Assembly: GCA_022402465.1 (NCBI GenBank)
Contig: JAKRSH010000035.1
Coordinates: forward strand, 62,001-126,000
From: Leptospiraceae bacterium
GTDB lineage: Bacteria > Spirochaetota > Leptospiria > Leptospirales > Leptospiraceae
Length of the DNA: 64,000 bases
Direction of reading: 5' to 3'
The notes under the pieces were generated by a model. That model did no database searches and was not told where the DNA came from. It worked only from the letters and a program-made list of their open reading frames with translations. Positions 1-8,785 of this stretch are shown piece after piece (position 1 is the stretch's first letter; the number at the start of each line of letters is the position of its first letter). Made by a program: the position numbers and the translations under genes.

Positions 1-801
1 AATTGATTCATTTTTATTCTTATCGAACGAAATCTTATTTTCAAGAAAATTGAAATAGAGAGTTCCCAAATCTCCGATTATAGTACAATCTCGTACTGGT
101 TTTCGTCTTAAAAAATCCATGTTAATATGAACGGGAATGTTATTTTTTTCACTACTGTGGAACTCAAGATTAATCATGGCGACATCTTCTGTATCTATGT
201 CAAAATTACCCACCCTATTCTTATAAGAAGACATGCCCACAATTCTTCCAAATAAAAATTGAAGATAGTGTAGTTCGTGACTTAATTCTAATATCACACC
301 ACCACCCATTGCTCTATTTCCACTTATACCCTCTCTATAGTCTTGTGAAGGTCGCCAATCAGGTAAGTATTGTCCCACGTTAGATATTACATATAAAATC
401 CTACCAATCATACCTTGTTGGATAATTTCTATTAATCTAACTAATCCTGGATGGAACTGCAAGTTATAACCAATTTGAACGATTTGACCTCGTCTTGATT
501 CGACATTTTTAAAATTGATTAAATCGATTTCAGAACAACCAAGAGGTTTTTCAATAAAACATGAGTAACCTAATTTCCAAAAACGATCGAAAGTTTCAAA
601 ATGCTTCGAAGCAGGATTGCAGATTGCTACAAACCTAGGATTTAGATCTACAGCTTGTTCGATAGTCCATATGTGATTTTTCTCGTTACTGGGTAATGAT
701 CTATAGAAAAATATTTCAATAGAAGGATCTATCTGGTTTAATATCCTTGCGTGCCTTTCTCCGATACTACCCTTTCCAACAATAATGACATTATTCGCCA
801 T
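1..801 (-). CDS. Gfo/Idh/MocA family NAD(P)-dependent oxidoreductase (3' end off window)
   Basis: This open frame starts at an ATG and runs off the left edge, giving 267 residues with the C-terminus missing. The N-terminus MANNVIIVGKGSIGERHARI carries a Rossmann GxGxxG-type loop (GKGSIG), and CFIEKPLG near residue 85 is the EKP motif of the Gfo/Idh/MocA family. Family members oxidise or reduce sugar hydroxyl/keto groups with NAD(P). It follows the glycosyltransferase at 813-1751 by 11 bp, so it belongs to the same transcript. Its place beside the legionaminic-acid block suggests sugar-nucleotide tailoring, but the substrate cannot be read from the sequence. Confidence 0.8.
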   Translation of the reverse strand, partial: MANNVIIVGKGSIGERHARILNQIDPSIEIFFYRSLPSNEKNHIWTIEQAVDLNPRFVAICNPASKHFETFDRFWKLGYSCFIEKPLGCSEIDLINFKNVESRRGQIVQIGYNLQFHPGLVRLIEIIQQGMIGRILYVISNVGQYLPDWRPSQDYREGISGNRAMGGGVILELSHELHYLQFLFGRIVGMSSYKNRVGNFDIDTEDVAMINLEFHSSEKNNIPVHINMDFLRRKPVRDCTIIGDLGTLYFNFLENKISFDKNKNESI

Positions 802-812
802 GAATTATTAAG

Positions 813-1751
813 TTATTTTATTGGTTTGATCTGCCCTAAGGGATTACCAGATACAGGTTTTGATAAATAATTAAAAAAATCAGAATTCTCGGACAACCAA
901 GACGAATTCATTTCAAAAGAATCATACATCTTACTCTCATACCAGGAACCAGCGAAATGTAGAAAGTATGATGTAGAAAGTGAAGATTCAATACAATTTT
1001 GTATTTCTTTGTTATATTCGGAACGATATTTATATAAGTATGAGTATTTCCAAGCCATATCATAAGACCAAATTGTCTGGAACCGATAATCCAACCACGC
1101 CACATGACCATAGTTCTGAATCTCAAAGTTAAAATGAGTTTGGTCACCACCTCCCGTTAAAGAATCTATCTCCCTGTCATACTTATAGAACCAAGATTTC
1201 ATTAAATCGCTATGCTGTTCTATGGAAAATACAAATAAACCCATACATGCTTCATCATCTTGAGGAACTAAATTATGCCATTTATATAGCTCTTCTAGCG
1301 ATATAAATATTACTGAATCAAGAGGATAAGATTCACTATAGTATTTATTTCGAAAATAGCTGATTCTTCTAAGAGTTTCCTCATAAGGATAAGGTAGTCT
1401 ATACCGTAATGATACTAAGTAAAAATTTTCGAGATTTGTACAATGTGTAAAAATATCCGGTGCTTCAGGATTGACTAAAATATCAGCATCAACATAACAC
1501 ACTTGATCTATTGTAAGATCAGAGGCTAAGATAGCTTCTCCTAATAACATTTTTTGCCAGGTTGCTTTCTTCCAATATTTATGATTTTTATCTATCAAAT
1601 CCGTATCAAAAATAATCAAACCATGGCCATATTTTTTACAATAACGCGTTAAATAAGGTAGGGATTGTTTCTCCCATTTCTCTCGGTAATTATCTCCAAT
1701 TACAATCGAAACAAGCGCCTTCCCTGAATTTGATGGAATCAATTGTTGCAT
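813..1751 (-). CDS. Putative glycosyltransferase with DxD motif
   Basis: A 312-residue soluble protein with no membrane segment. Around residues 85-95 it has VCYVDADILVNPEA, a hydrophobic strand followed by DAD, the metal/nucleotide-sugar binding motif of GT-A glycosyltransferases such as GT8. GGGDQTHFN near residue 200 resembles the second acidic region of such enzymes. Its ATG overlaps the stop of the polysaccharide deacetylase upstream by one base, so the two are translationally coupled. It probably adds a sugar of the O-antigen repeat, but donor and acceptor are unknown. It is one of only two clear non-initiating glycosyltransferase candidates in the 43-kb locus. Confidence 0.6.
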   Translation of the reverse strand: MQQLIPSNSGKALVSIVIGDNYREKWEKQSLPYLTRYCKKYGHGLIIFDTDLIDKNHKYWKKATWQKMLLGEAILASDLTIDQVCYVDADILVNPEAPDIFTHCTNLENFYLVSLRYRLPYPYEETLRRISYFRNKYYSESYPLDSVIFISLEELYKWHNLVPQDDEACMGLFVFSIEQHSDLMKSWFYKYDREIDSLTGGGDQTHFNFEIQNYGHVAWLDYRFQTIWSYDMAWKYSYLYKYRSEYNKEIQNCIESSLSTSYFLHFAGSWYESKMYDSFEMNSSWLSENSDFFNYLSKPVSGNPLGQIKPIK

Positions 1752-2674
1752 TATTTTACTTCCTTTAACAAAACTGCTCCATCAATACGTGGTAATTCTA
1801 AAGTGCTACTAACAGGCATTGTATTATCTGATCTGAATCCTAACTTAATTTCCATTTTCTTTAATATATCGAGAGTCTCATGATTGTATGAACCGAGTGG
1901 GTGAGCGACAGTATCAGGTTTTTTTCCGATGAGTTTAGAGATTAAATTAAGATTTTTAGAATATTCAAAATTTTGAAATTCCCTATTCATTTTTCCCATT
2001 GAATAGGGATGAGTATGTGAATGTAAGCCGATTGTATGACCTTCGTTACTTAATTTTTTCAACTGACCTTCTGAAATCCAAATTTCAGAAAAAATTTTAT
2101 TTGGCTCAACTTTAAATAAGTCAAGTAGGTAAGAAATAAATGAATCAAAATCACTATCTCGAAGATGATTATTTCTCCAAAATCGATAAAATATATCTTC
2201 GAAAGAATAAAAAGGAAATCTTATTTCATAGTCTTCTTTCATTGAAAGAAAATTTGGATTTAGATATTCACTTTTTGATATGTTAAAAAAATTTTTAAAT
2301 TGAAAAAAATAGTCTTTAAAGGAGCTAAATTTTTTAGCAAGTAAATAGCTAGCTACCTCGTTCGTATCTGATTGGTTTTCGAATATTTTCGTATATATAA
2401 AAAAAAACGCTTTTAAACTATATTTTTTTAAAATTGGTGATGCAATTGAAAAATGTGTTTCTAATCCATCGTCAAATGTGAGACACACGTCCGAGTTTTT
2501 CAAGTGACCAGCTTCGAGTTTCAATCTCCATTCATCAGGTTGTAAAATATTTCGTATCCCGATTTTTAATAAAATCTGCTCGAACATATCCTCGTCTATC
2601 GATCCCTGGCCTGATGGTTTTTCTCCACGCTTATGCAAGCGATGAAACATTATTCCTACAGGCCGAGATTCCAT
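1751..2674 (-). CDS. Polysaccharide deacetylase (NodB-type) family protein
   Basis: A 307-residue protein with the NodB homology landmarks. CLTFDDGLETHF near residue 65 is motif 1 (TFDDG; the second Asp binds metal) and GLHSHTHPYS near residue 217 is the HSxxH metal-binding motif 2. VAHPLGSYN near residue 256 matches the motif 3 region. Family members remove N- or O-acetyl groups from sugars with a divalent metal. There is no signal peptide, so it may act in the cytoplasm on a nucleotide- or lipid-linked sugar. It lies 11 bp after the amidinotransferase. Deacetylation could free the amino group that the amidinotransferase modifies, but this link is inference. Confidence 0.75.
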   Translation of the reverse strand: MESRPVGIMFHRLHKRGEKPSGQGSIDEDMFEQILLKIGIRNILQPDEWRLKLEAGHLKNSDVCLTFDDGLETHFSIASPILKKYSLKAFFFIYTKIFENQSDTNEVASYLLAKKFSSFKDYFFQFKNFFNISKSEYLNPNFLSMKEDYEIRFPFYSFEDIFYRFWRNNHLRDSDFDSFISYLLDLFKVEPNKIFSEIWISEGQLKKLSNEGHTIGLHSHTHPYSMGKMNREFQNFEYSKNLNLISKLIGKKPDTVAHPLGSYNHETLDILKKMEIKLGFRSDNTMPVSSTLELPRIDGAVLLKEVK

Positions 2675-2685
2675 TTTAACGAAAC

Positions 2686-3873
2686 TCAGTCAAAATATGA
2701 TTCTAACTTACTTTCTCTGACAGTATCCAATGTAGCGCAATGTATTCCACCACCTTGAGTATAAATATGCCTCATGCGTACAGGAACTACTTGTATTTTG
2801 TGACTTTCAAGTAACTTGATAAGATTCGTTTGCCTTTCATCAACTACTACTGTTTGAGGATCAATTGATAGAAAATTCATTCCGACCCAAGGAGAAGACA
2901 TATCATGTAAGTTTGTTTGAAAACCTAGTGCTTCTAATTTATATCCTATCGGATCACGAACTTCTTTTTGAAAATTTAACTCAGCTTCAGATGTTGGAGC
3001 TACATCACTAAAATAAATTTTGTCCCATTTGTCGAATAATGCAGGGCAATTTTTTTCATTCACTCTAGTACTATTGAGCAATACGAGCCCAGGTCTAAGA
3101 CACAACACAGTAGAATCAATATGACTTGAGCGATAAATTTCTGATGTAGTATGAACACGGTATTCAGATCCCAAAACTGATTGAAGCCACTTTGCAGCTT
3201 TAACATTCCCTGACGAAGAAATTAAATACAATAGATCTTTGCCCATTCTAACAGTATTTGCCGCTTCAAAAAGAATTTCATTTTCCGATAACTTATGAAG
3301 TTTCTCAATCCTTCCATTGGTTAATTTTTGGTGTGCCAGATCTTCATCCGTCAAAACTCTATCTGCTTCATCCCTATAATAAGGAAGTTTAGCTTCATAG
3401 TTAAGCATTGGTTTAGGACCTGCTATCCACTTAAAACCCTCTTCAAAGTAATTATACCAAATAGGGTATAAAGACGTTGTTTCGTAATAACGACTCGCTA
3501 AGTAAGATGGACTTTCTATAACGTAATCACCTACAACTAAATTCAAATCTCTTACATTGTAAGAATTATTACTATTTGTTGTCCAAAATGGTGTTTTAAA
3601 AAATTCCTCTAAATCAAATACTTCTGGACGATGAACCGTTACACCAAACTTGGCAATTGTATTAGCCAAGTTATCTAGATCTTCCTCTACTTCATCATAA
3701 AACCACTTTGGTGTAGCTTCTCGTGATAGTTTTAGAGCTTCTTCTAATATTTTGTCAGGAATTTTTCCTGGTTTCATCCATGATAAAGTGGCTACTGTGT
3801 TTTTTCCAGTACCTACAATTATCTCCTTAAGCTTATCCCATTCGTTGTGTGAATTTATTTTTCCAAATTTCAT
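2686..3873 (-). CDS. Amidinotransferase of the AGAT/StrB1 family
   Basis: A 395-residue protein that aligns along its length with glycine and inosamine-phosphate amidinotransferases, which move an amidino group from arginine to an amine. Visible landmarks are NEWDKLKEIIVG at the N-terminus, SHIDST (catalytic His251 in this numbering) and GGGIHCATLD (catalytic Cys379). At the position of the family's catalytic Asp (FDAA in AGAT) it has FEAAN, so Glu203 replaces Asp. The open frame extends 11 codons further upstream to 3906, but that overlaps the previous gene. The ATG at 3873 leaves a 4-bp gap and has an AAGGA site upstream. A guanidino-modified sugar of the O-antigen is the likely product. 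Confidence 0.8.
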   Translation of the reverse strand: MKFGKINSHNEWDKLKEIIVGTGKNTVATLSWMKPGKIPDKILEEALKLSREATPKWFYDEVEEDLDNLANTIAKFGVTVHRPEVFDLEEFFKTPFWTTNSNNSYNVRDLNLVVGDYVIESPSYLASRYYETTSLYPIWYNYFEEGFKWIAGPKPMLNYEAKLPYYRDEADRVLTDEDLAHQKLTNGRIEKLHKLSENEILFEAANTVRMGKDLLYLISSSGNVKAAKWLQSVLGSEYRVHTTSEIYRSSHIDSTVLCLRPGLVLLNSTRVNEKNCPALFDKWDKIYFSDVAPTSEAELNFQKEVRDPIGYKLEALGFQTNLHDMSSPWVGMNFLSIDPQTVVVDERQTNLIKLLESHKIQVVPVRMRHIYTQGGGIHCATLDTVRESKLESYFD

Positions 3874-3877
3874 TTCT

Positions 3878-4792
3878 TTATTTTTTCCTTTCATTGGAGG
3901 CTTCAAAATACATAATTCTATAATCAGGATAAGGGTGGTTAGTTTTAATTAGTTCAATTGTCCTGTTTTTAAATCCAGCCTTCTTAGTTAAGTAAGGATA
4001 ATTATGAATAAAAAATCTCTCTCTATGTAGAACACTATCTCTAAAATTCTCATCGAAAATATATGGTTTCAAGGTCTCACGGCTAAGACCAATCTGTTCG
4101 AAGCCTAAAATAAATTCAAAATTAACCTTGGATACTTCAGCATAAATTTTGCTTATAATTTCAGGAGGTAAATAAACCATCGTTCGAGCTGAAAAAAACA
4201 CGCTGTCAGAAAAATCCTTTTTTGCTAAGTAAACGAATATGTCACTAGTAACAAATTCAAGATTTTTCAAACCACCAAGCTTGTCTTCATTGAAAATTTG
4301 GGTGTATTTAGATCTATCTATACCTATAAATTTAATTTTTGGAAATTTTTTCGCCAACAACCAATCTACATATCCGTAGCAAACACCAAAATTAAAAACC
4401 TTCTTTATATTAGGATTAGCAGCAATCAAATTTGAAAATTTTTCAATAATTAGTTGATAAAGCAAATATGATTCTGAACTTTGGTTGGCAAAATCTTTAT
4501 TTTCAATCTGTTCATAATACTTAAAAGTAACCATAAATTCACGAATTTCATCTTCATAACCATAATTCGAACCAAGAGATAATGCATCACCTTTTGCATC
4601 TCGAACTAGAGAAATAGAATTTCTCCTCTTCAATTCTTGTTCATGCATTTTTCCAATATTCAAAATTCTATTGCCCAAACTTCGGAAAATTCTTGCAACC
4701 CATGGTAGATTGAACATTATTCTTTGGAATAATATTCTAAGTTTCACTTTATAAATAAATGAGCCGTTTTCAGGCCAAATAATTTGGTTCAT
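3878..4792 (-). CDS. Class I SAM-dependent methyltransferase-like protein
   Basis: A 304-residue protein. VFNFGVCYGYVDWLLAKKF (residues about 137-155) followed by IKFIGIDRS fits motif I and the acidic end of strand 2 of a Rossmann-fold methyltransferase, although the usual GxGxG is weakened to GVCYG. The basic, hydrophobic first 45 residues (KVKLRILFQRIMF) may touch the membrane. It lies directly upstream of the amidinotransferase and downstream of a 165-bp gap, so it probably heads a new transcript for the tailoring genes. The target is unknown; O- or N-methylation of a sugar is plausible. Confidence 0.6.
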   Translation of the reverse strand: MNQIIWPENGSFIYKVKLRILFQRIMFNLPWVARIFRSLGNRILNIGKMHEQELKRRNSISLVRDAKGDALSLGSNYGYEDEIREFMVTFKYYEQIENKDFANQSSESYLLYQLIIEKFSNLIAANPNIKKVFNFGVCYGYVDWLLAKKFPKIKFIGIDRSKYTQIFNEDKLGGLKNLEFVTSDIFVYLAKKDFSDSVFFSARTMVYLPPEIISKIYAEVSKVNFEFILGFEQIGLSRETLKPYIFDENFRDSVLHRERFFIHNYPYLTKKAGFKNRTIELIKTNHPYPDYRIMYFEASNERKK

Positions 4793-4868
4793 TTTATATC
4801 CTTATTAGTTGTTTTTTTGATAAAAATTAAATAATATATTCTTAAATTAAGAGAGCTACTTTATTTAT

Positions 4869-4898
4869 ATTATAGTCAATACTATATGCATTAAGTCA
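4869..4898 (-). promoter_or_regulatory. Candidate sigma-70 promoter for the 4792-to-1 genes
   Basis: In the 165-bp gap between two minus-strand genes the minus strand has a perfect TATAAT (4869-4874). A TGACTT -35-like hexamer (4893-4898) lies 18 bp upstream. It points towards the methyltransferase start at 4792. This is a motif match only, in AT-rich DNA. Confidence 0.35.
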
Positions 4899-4957
4899 GC
4901 CTGAGAAGATTTCAATCGCCGTCAAGAGATTTAAAATAAATATTGACCTAGACGTAA

Positions 4958-6016
4958 TTATAAAAAAATCTGATTTGCTAGTTCTAAATCAGAATGTCGA
5001 CCTACATCCATCCAAGGCTCATGCATTGGATAACCAATGACACGAAGACCAGCTTCTTTAAGTCTATCTAAAAATAATGTCATATCTAAATATTCATTGT
5101 TCTTAATATATTTTCTGCAAATTGGATTAATAACATAGATCCCTGCATTAACGTAAGTTTTATAAACTGGTTTCTCAATTATCTGTTTAATATCAAGTCC
5201 ATTCATTTCAACAACTCCATAAGGATGTTGCCATTCAAAACTTCGTACAACCATAGTTACGTCGGCATTATTTCTAGAATGAAATTTAATTACATCATTA
5301 TAGTTTATATCTGTTAAGAGATCACCATTAGTTACTAATATTGGTAGTTTGAAATTTTCACCTAATAGTCCAATAGCTCCTGCAGTACCTAATGGGATTT
5401 CTTCCCTAAGAAATTTAACATCCGTTCCAAACCACTTTTCTCCCTTGAAAAAATCTTCAATCATATGCCCTAAATAATGAATTGAAATAAAAAAATTATT
5501 GAATCCATTTTCTTTAGCACGAATGATTATATGTTCAATAATTGGTTTACCTGCAACAGTCACCATAGGTTTGGGACAATTTTCTGTAATTGGTCTAAGT
5601 CGAATACCTTTTCCGCCAGCCATTATAAGAAAAATGTTTTCTAATTCACTAACTTTATTATTATCTATTTCATCCCATAAATATAGACCAACAATGTTTC
5701 TCTCTTCATTTACTATCGGTAGTTGCATGACTTTGTTTGCCTTCATAAGATCATGTGCTACAGCCTTGGGTAAGGTCGGTGGAACAACAATTGCTTCCGT
5801 ATGGACTATTTTGGTTATACTTTCTTCTAGAGTTAAGCCTTTAAGCAAACCACGACGAATATCACCATCTGTAATAGTTCCAATAAATTTATCATTTTCT
5901 GATATAATTACGATTTTATATCCAGATTCACTAAGGTTTATTACTGCTTCTTTTATTGTAGAATTTAAAGGTAGAATTACCTTCTTCCATTGGCTTTTTA
6001 AATCACTTATATTCAT
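4958..6016 (-). CDS. ptmE: CBS-domain sugar-phosphate nucleotidyltransferase (PtmE-like GDP-glucosamine synthase)
   Basis: A 352-residue fusion. Residues 1-120 form two CBS repeats (IISENDKFIGTITDGDIRRG is typical). From residue about 128 there is a nucleotidyltransferase domain with the signature LIMAGGKGIRLRPITENCPK and PLGTAGAIG. This architecture is that of PtmE, which in Campylobacter forms GDP-glucosamine at the start of the GDP-based legionaminic acid pathway. Its start overlaps the LegG stop by 4 bp, so it is the last gene of the nonulosonate operon. The assignment rests on architecture plus context; other hexose-1-phosphate specificities are possible. Confidence 0.75.
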   Translation of the reverse strand: MNISDLKSQWKKVILPLNSTIKEAVINLSESGYKIVIISENDKFIGTITDGDIRRGLLKGLTLEESITKIVHTEAIVVPPTLPKAVAHDLMKANKVMQLPIVNEERNIVGLYLWDEIDNNKVSELENIFLIMAGGKGIRLRPITENCPKPMVTVAGKPIIEHIIIRAKENGFNNFFISIHYLGHMIEDFFKGEKWFGTDVKFLREEIPLGTAGAIGLLGENFKLPILVTNGDLLTDINYNDVIKFHSRNNADVTMVVRSFEWQHPYGVVEMNGLDIKQIIEKPVYKTYVNAGIYVINPICRKYIKNNEYLDMTLFLDRLKEAGLRVIGYPMHEPWMDVGRHSDLELANQIFL

Positions 6017-7173
6017 ATAGCATAGTCGAAAAAATATTTTCTATTCAATGTTTCTAAGGGAAAAGTTGCTAAAGTCGATACTATAGTTGATGAAGCATCT
6101 CCATTTCCATAAGGATTGATACATCCTTTTAAAATAGTGTTAAATTCATCTGTATATGATTTCTCTATAGCTTCAAGAATGTCATACTTATTAGCTTTGA
6201 CGTCTATGACGGACATAGATCGAAGCCTACCTTTTTGCCGATCGCCTACATTTATAGTTGCCTTTCGAAAGCTAGGCGCTTCTAAAATTCCGCTAGACGA
6301 ATTACCAAGAATTATATCAATATATTGTAAACAGGAAAAAAAGTTTTGTTGTCCCAAAGAAGTAAAAGATTTTACGAAATTAAATCTAGCTTCAAATGAT
6401 CTTATCATATTAATGATTAATTTATTTCCTGCATCAGCATTAGGTAAAGTGAAAATTACTGTAGTATCCGTCAATGTTTCAAGTGCATGAATTATTTCTA
6501 AAAAGTCCTTTTCATTAGAATCTAATGATAATGTCTCTGGATGATATGTAACCAATATGTTTTTTTTTCGAAAAGAAATATTTAATTCTTTTTCTAACTC
6601 TTTTTTACTTAACAATTTAACTTGATGTATCGCATCAACTCCCAAACCACCTACTGTAAAAACATTTTTAGGAAATTCGCCCATTTGAATTACACGTTGT
6701 CTGTAAGATTCAGTAGCAACAAAATGAAGATTCGACATCTTTGTTATTGCATGTCTAATAGAATCATCTACGGCACCTTCAGTGACTTCACCACCATGTA
6801 AATGTGCAATAGGTATATTCATTAAAAGTGCAGCACTAACAGCAGATAAAATTTCGTATCTATCTCCTAAAACTAGTAATAAATCTGGTTCTAATTCATT
6901 TAAAGCATCAGAAATACCAAAAAGAGCCAATGCCATAGATTTAGTTACTGCGACTGCTGAATCTGAACTTAAGATATTATCAATTTTTTTATCAATTTTA
7001 AATCCATCATTTTCAATTTCTAAATAAGTATTACCGTATTCTGAAGATAAGTGAGTGCCAGTAACAATTAATTTCAACTCAAGATTAGAATTTTCCTTTA
7101 TTTTGAGCATTACCCATTTAAGTAATCCATATTCCGCCCTTGTTCCAGAAACTACGCAAATTTTTCTTTTCAT
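6013..7173 (-). CDS. legG: Hydrolysing sugar-nucleotide 2-epimerase (LegG/NeuC family)
   Basis: A 386-residue member of the UDP-GlcNAc 2-epimerase family. The N-terminus VVSGTRAEYGLLKWVM, LVLGDRYEILSA, HLHGGEVTEGAVDDSIRHAI and the C-terminal GNSSSGILEAPS are the conserved substrate- and catalysis-linked blocks of NeuC/LegG. These enzymes cleave the nucleotide and invert C2 to release a free 2-epimerised amino sugar, the direct substrate of the synthase encoded just upstream. The presence of LegB, LegC and LegH favours GDP-2,4-diacetamido-2,4,6-trideoxyglucose (LegG) over UDP-GlcNAc (NeuC). It overlaps both neighbours by 4 bp. Confidence 0.85.
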   Translation of the reverse strand: MKRKICVVSGTRAEYGLLKWVMLKIKENSNLELKLIVTGTHLSSEYGNTYLEIENDGFKIDKKIDNILSSDSAVAVTKSMALALFGISDALNELEPDLLLVLGDRYEILSAVSAALLMNIPIAHLHGGEVTEGAVDDSIRHAITKMSNLHFVATESYRQRVIQMGEFPKNVFTVGGLGVDAIHQVKLLSKKELEKELNISFRKKNILVTYHPETLSLDSNEKDFLEIIHALETLTDTTVIFTLPNADAGNKLIINMIRSFEARFNFVKSFTSLGQQNFFSCLQYIDIILGNSSSGILEAPSFRKATINVGDRQKGRLRSMSVIDVKANKYDILEAIEKSYTDEFNTILKGCINPYGNGDASSTIVSTLATFPLETLNRKYFFDYAI

Positions 7174-8174
7174 ATTTCAATCAGATCATCAACGTTAAAA
7201 TTTCTTTTTGCTTTTTGTCCTATAATTTCATTCCAACGCATAGGAGATATCCCATTACCTGGTCGTTTTACATTCATGTTATCTTCGCTGAATAATTCAC
7301 CTTCTCTAATAGATTCTTTAGCAACTAGTGACTTGCGTGCTATCGCGATATTCTTACTTTCACTCTTTGAAGGTCTTTTTACTCCATCACCTAAGGCTAA
7401 TTCTATATTTCTAATACCATTTACCATGTTTTGAAATTCTAGAGGGTTTAAACTTGCTTGGTGATCCGGACCTTGCAATGTTTTATCTAACGTTAAATGT
7501 TTCTCGATTACTTTTGCACCTAAAGCTACAGCTGCAATAGCGATTTCAATCCCACTCGTATGATCTGAATAACCAACATCAACTTGAAATTTTTTTTGTA
7601 GTGATAACATTGCATTTAAATTTACATCTTCCATCGGTGTAGGATATTCAGTATTGCAATGTAATATAATTATATTCTTATTGTGATTATTGCTTTTAAG
7701 AACCTTAAATGCATTTTCAACTTCCAATAAATCAGACATTCCTGTTGAAAGGATTATAGGTTTATTTAACTCAGAAATTCTCTTTAGATATGGATAATTA
7801 GTAATTTCACCTGAAGGAATTTTAAATCTGGTTAAATTTAATTTTGTCAAAAACTCTAGACTCTGTAAATCAAATGCAGTAGTTAAAAATTCTATTCCCA
7901 GTGTTTCGCAATGTTTAATCAATTGAAAATGATTTTCAGAAGTTAATTCAAGTTGCTTCAACATTTCCCACTGAGATTCAACTGTTGAGCTAGAAATTTT
8001 CTGATATTCTGCCTTTTCAGCAGATTTTGTAACTAGCTCAGAAGCCTGAAAGGTTTGAAATTTTACAATGTCTGCTCCAGCCTTATATGCCTCATCAATT
8101 AGTGCATGAGCTAAATCTATATCGCCATTATGATTTACACCTGCCTCAGCAATAATTAAGACCTTTCCTTTCAT
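7170..8174 (-). CDS. legI: N,N'-diacetyllegionaminate / sialic acid synthase (NeuB family)
   Basis: A 334-residue enzyme that condenses phosphoenolpyruvate with a 6-carbon amino sugar to make a 9-carbon nonulosonic acid. IIAEAGVNHNGDIDLA at the N-terminus, DIVKFQTF, RFKIPSGEITNYPYL, DHTSGIEIAIAAVALGA and EKHLTLD mark the TIM-barrel NeuB domain. The C-terminal 60 residues (KESIREGELFSEDNMNVKRPG) form the SAF/antifreeze-like domain. Length is normal. Overlaps with legH and legG (ATGA type) show tight coupling. The nearby Leg genes favour legionaminic acid rather than Neu5Ac as product. Confidence 0.9.
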   Translation of the reverse strand: MKGKVLIIAEAGVNHNGDIDLAHALIDEAYKAGADIVKFQTFQASELVTKSAEKAEYQKISSSTVESQWEMLKQLELTSENHFQLIKHCETLGIEFLTTAFDLQSLEFLTKLNLTRFKIPSGEITNYPYLKRISELNKPIILSTGMSDLLEVENAFKVLKSNNHNKNIIILHCNTEYPTPMEDVNLNAMLSLQKKFQVDVGYSDHTSGIEIAIAAVALGAKVIEKHLTLDKTLQGPDHQASLNPLEFQNMVNGIRNIELALGDGVKRPSKSESKNIAIARKSLVAKESIREGELFSEDNMNVKRPGNGISPMRWNEIIGQKAKRNFNVDDLIEI

Positions 8175-8785
8175 TTATTTCGTATAACTCCTTTTTTGTT
8201 CACAATTGAACCCATAGGAATCACACTAAAGTCTGGAATAATGCTATTCTCTTGAACTATAGTACCACTGCCTAAAAAACAGCCCTCTCCAATTTCCACC
8301 CCGCCATTTAAGATGACTCCGGTAGAGATATGGGAATGTCTTCCAATTTGAACATTGTGCTCTATGATAGCACCAGAATTAATGATACAATTCTGACCAA
8401 TGTTTACACCAGCGTTGACAAACACTTTAGGAAAAATCATTGTACCTTCACCAAGCTCCGCAAATGGAGAAAAATATGCAGTAGGTGAAATAATAGAAGG
8501 TAGATAAAAATCTAGGCTTTTTAATAAATTAAATATTCGTCTTCGAGGCTCAAAACTTTTTATTTGACCAATTGCATTAATTGCATAGGGTGATATTGAC
8601 CTGAACTTTGGTAAATCAGAATCTGACCCAACAACTGAATACCCCATAATTTTATTTCCTTTTTCTGACTCAGATGCTATGAATCCTAAGATTTCAAAGT
8701 TTCTAACTGTAAGTAATAAATCCATACAAGACCAAGCGTGTCCACCTGCCCCTACAATGAAAATAGGGGTATTAATTGTTTCCAT
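8171..8785 (-). CDS. legH: Sugar O/N-acyltransferase, NeuD/PglD/LegH family
   Basis: A 204-residue protein with an N-terminal Rossmann-like nucleotide-sugar binding half (PIFIVGAGGHAWSCMDLL) and a C-terminal left-handed beta-helix of hexapeptide repeats (about residues 105-195, for example IGQNCIINSGAIIEHNVQIG). This is the PglD/NeuD layout. In the legionaminic pathway LegH acetylates the 4-amino group of the GDP-sugar with acetyl-CoA. The His of GRHSHIS fits the catalytic His region. It overlaps the aminotransferase gene by 14 bp and legI by 4 bp. Confidence 0.85.
   Translation of the reverse strand: METINTPIFIVGAGGHAWSCMDLLLTVRNFEILGFIASESEKGNKIMGYSVVGSDSDLPKFRSISPYAINAIGQIKSFEPRRRIFNLLKSLDFYLPSIISPTAYFSPFAELGEGTMIFPKVFVNAGVNIGQNCIINSGAIIEHNVQIGRHSHISTGVILNGGVEIGEGCFLGSGTIVQENSIIPDFSVIPMGSIVNKKGVIRNK

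Noticed and set aside
5499-6020. 173-codon plus-strand frame opposite the PtmE-like gene
   Set aside because: Antisense of a clear CBS-nucleotidyltransferase; hydrophobic, low-quality composition.
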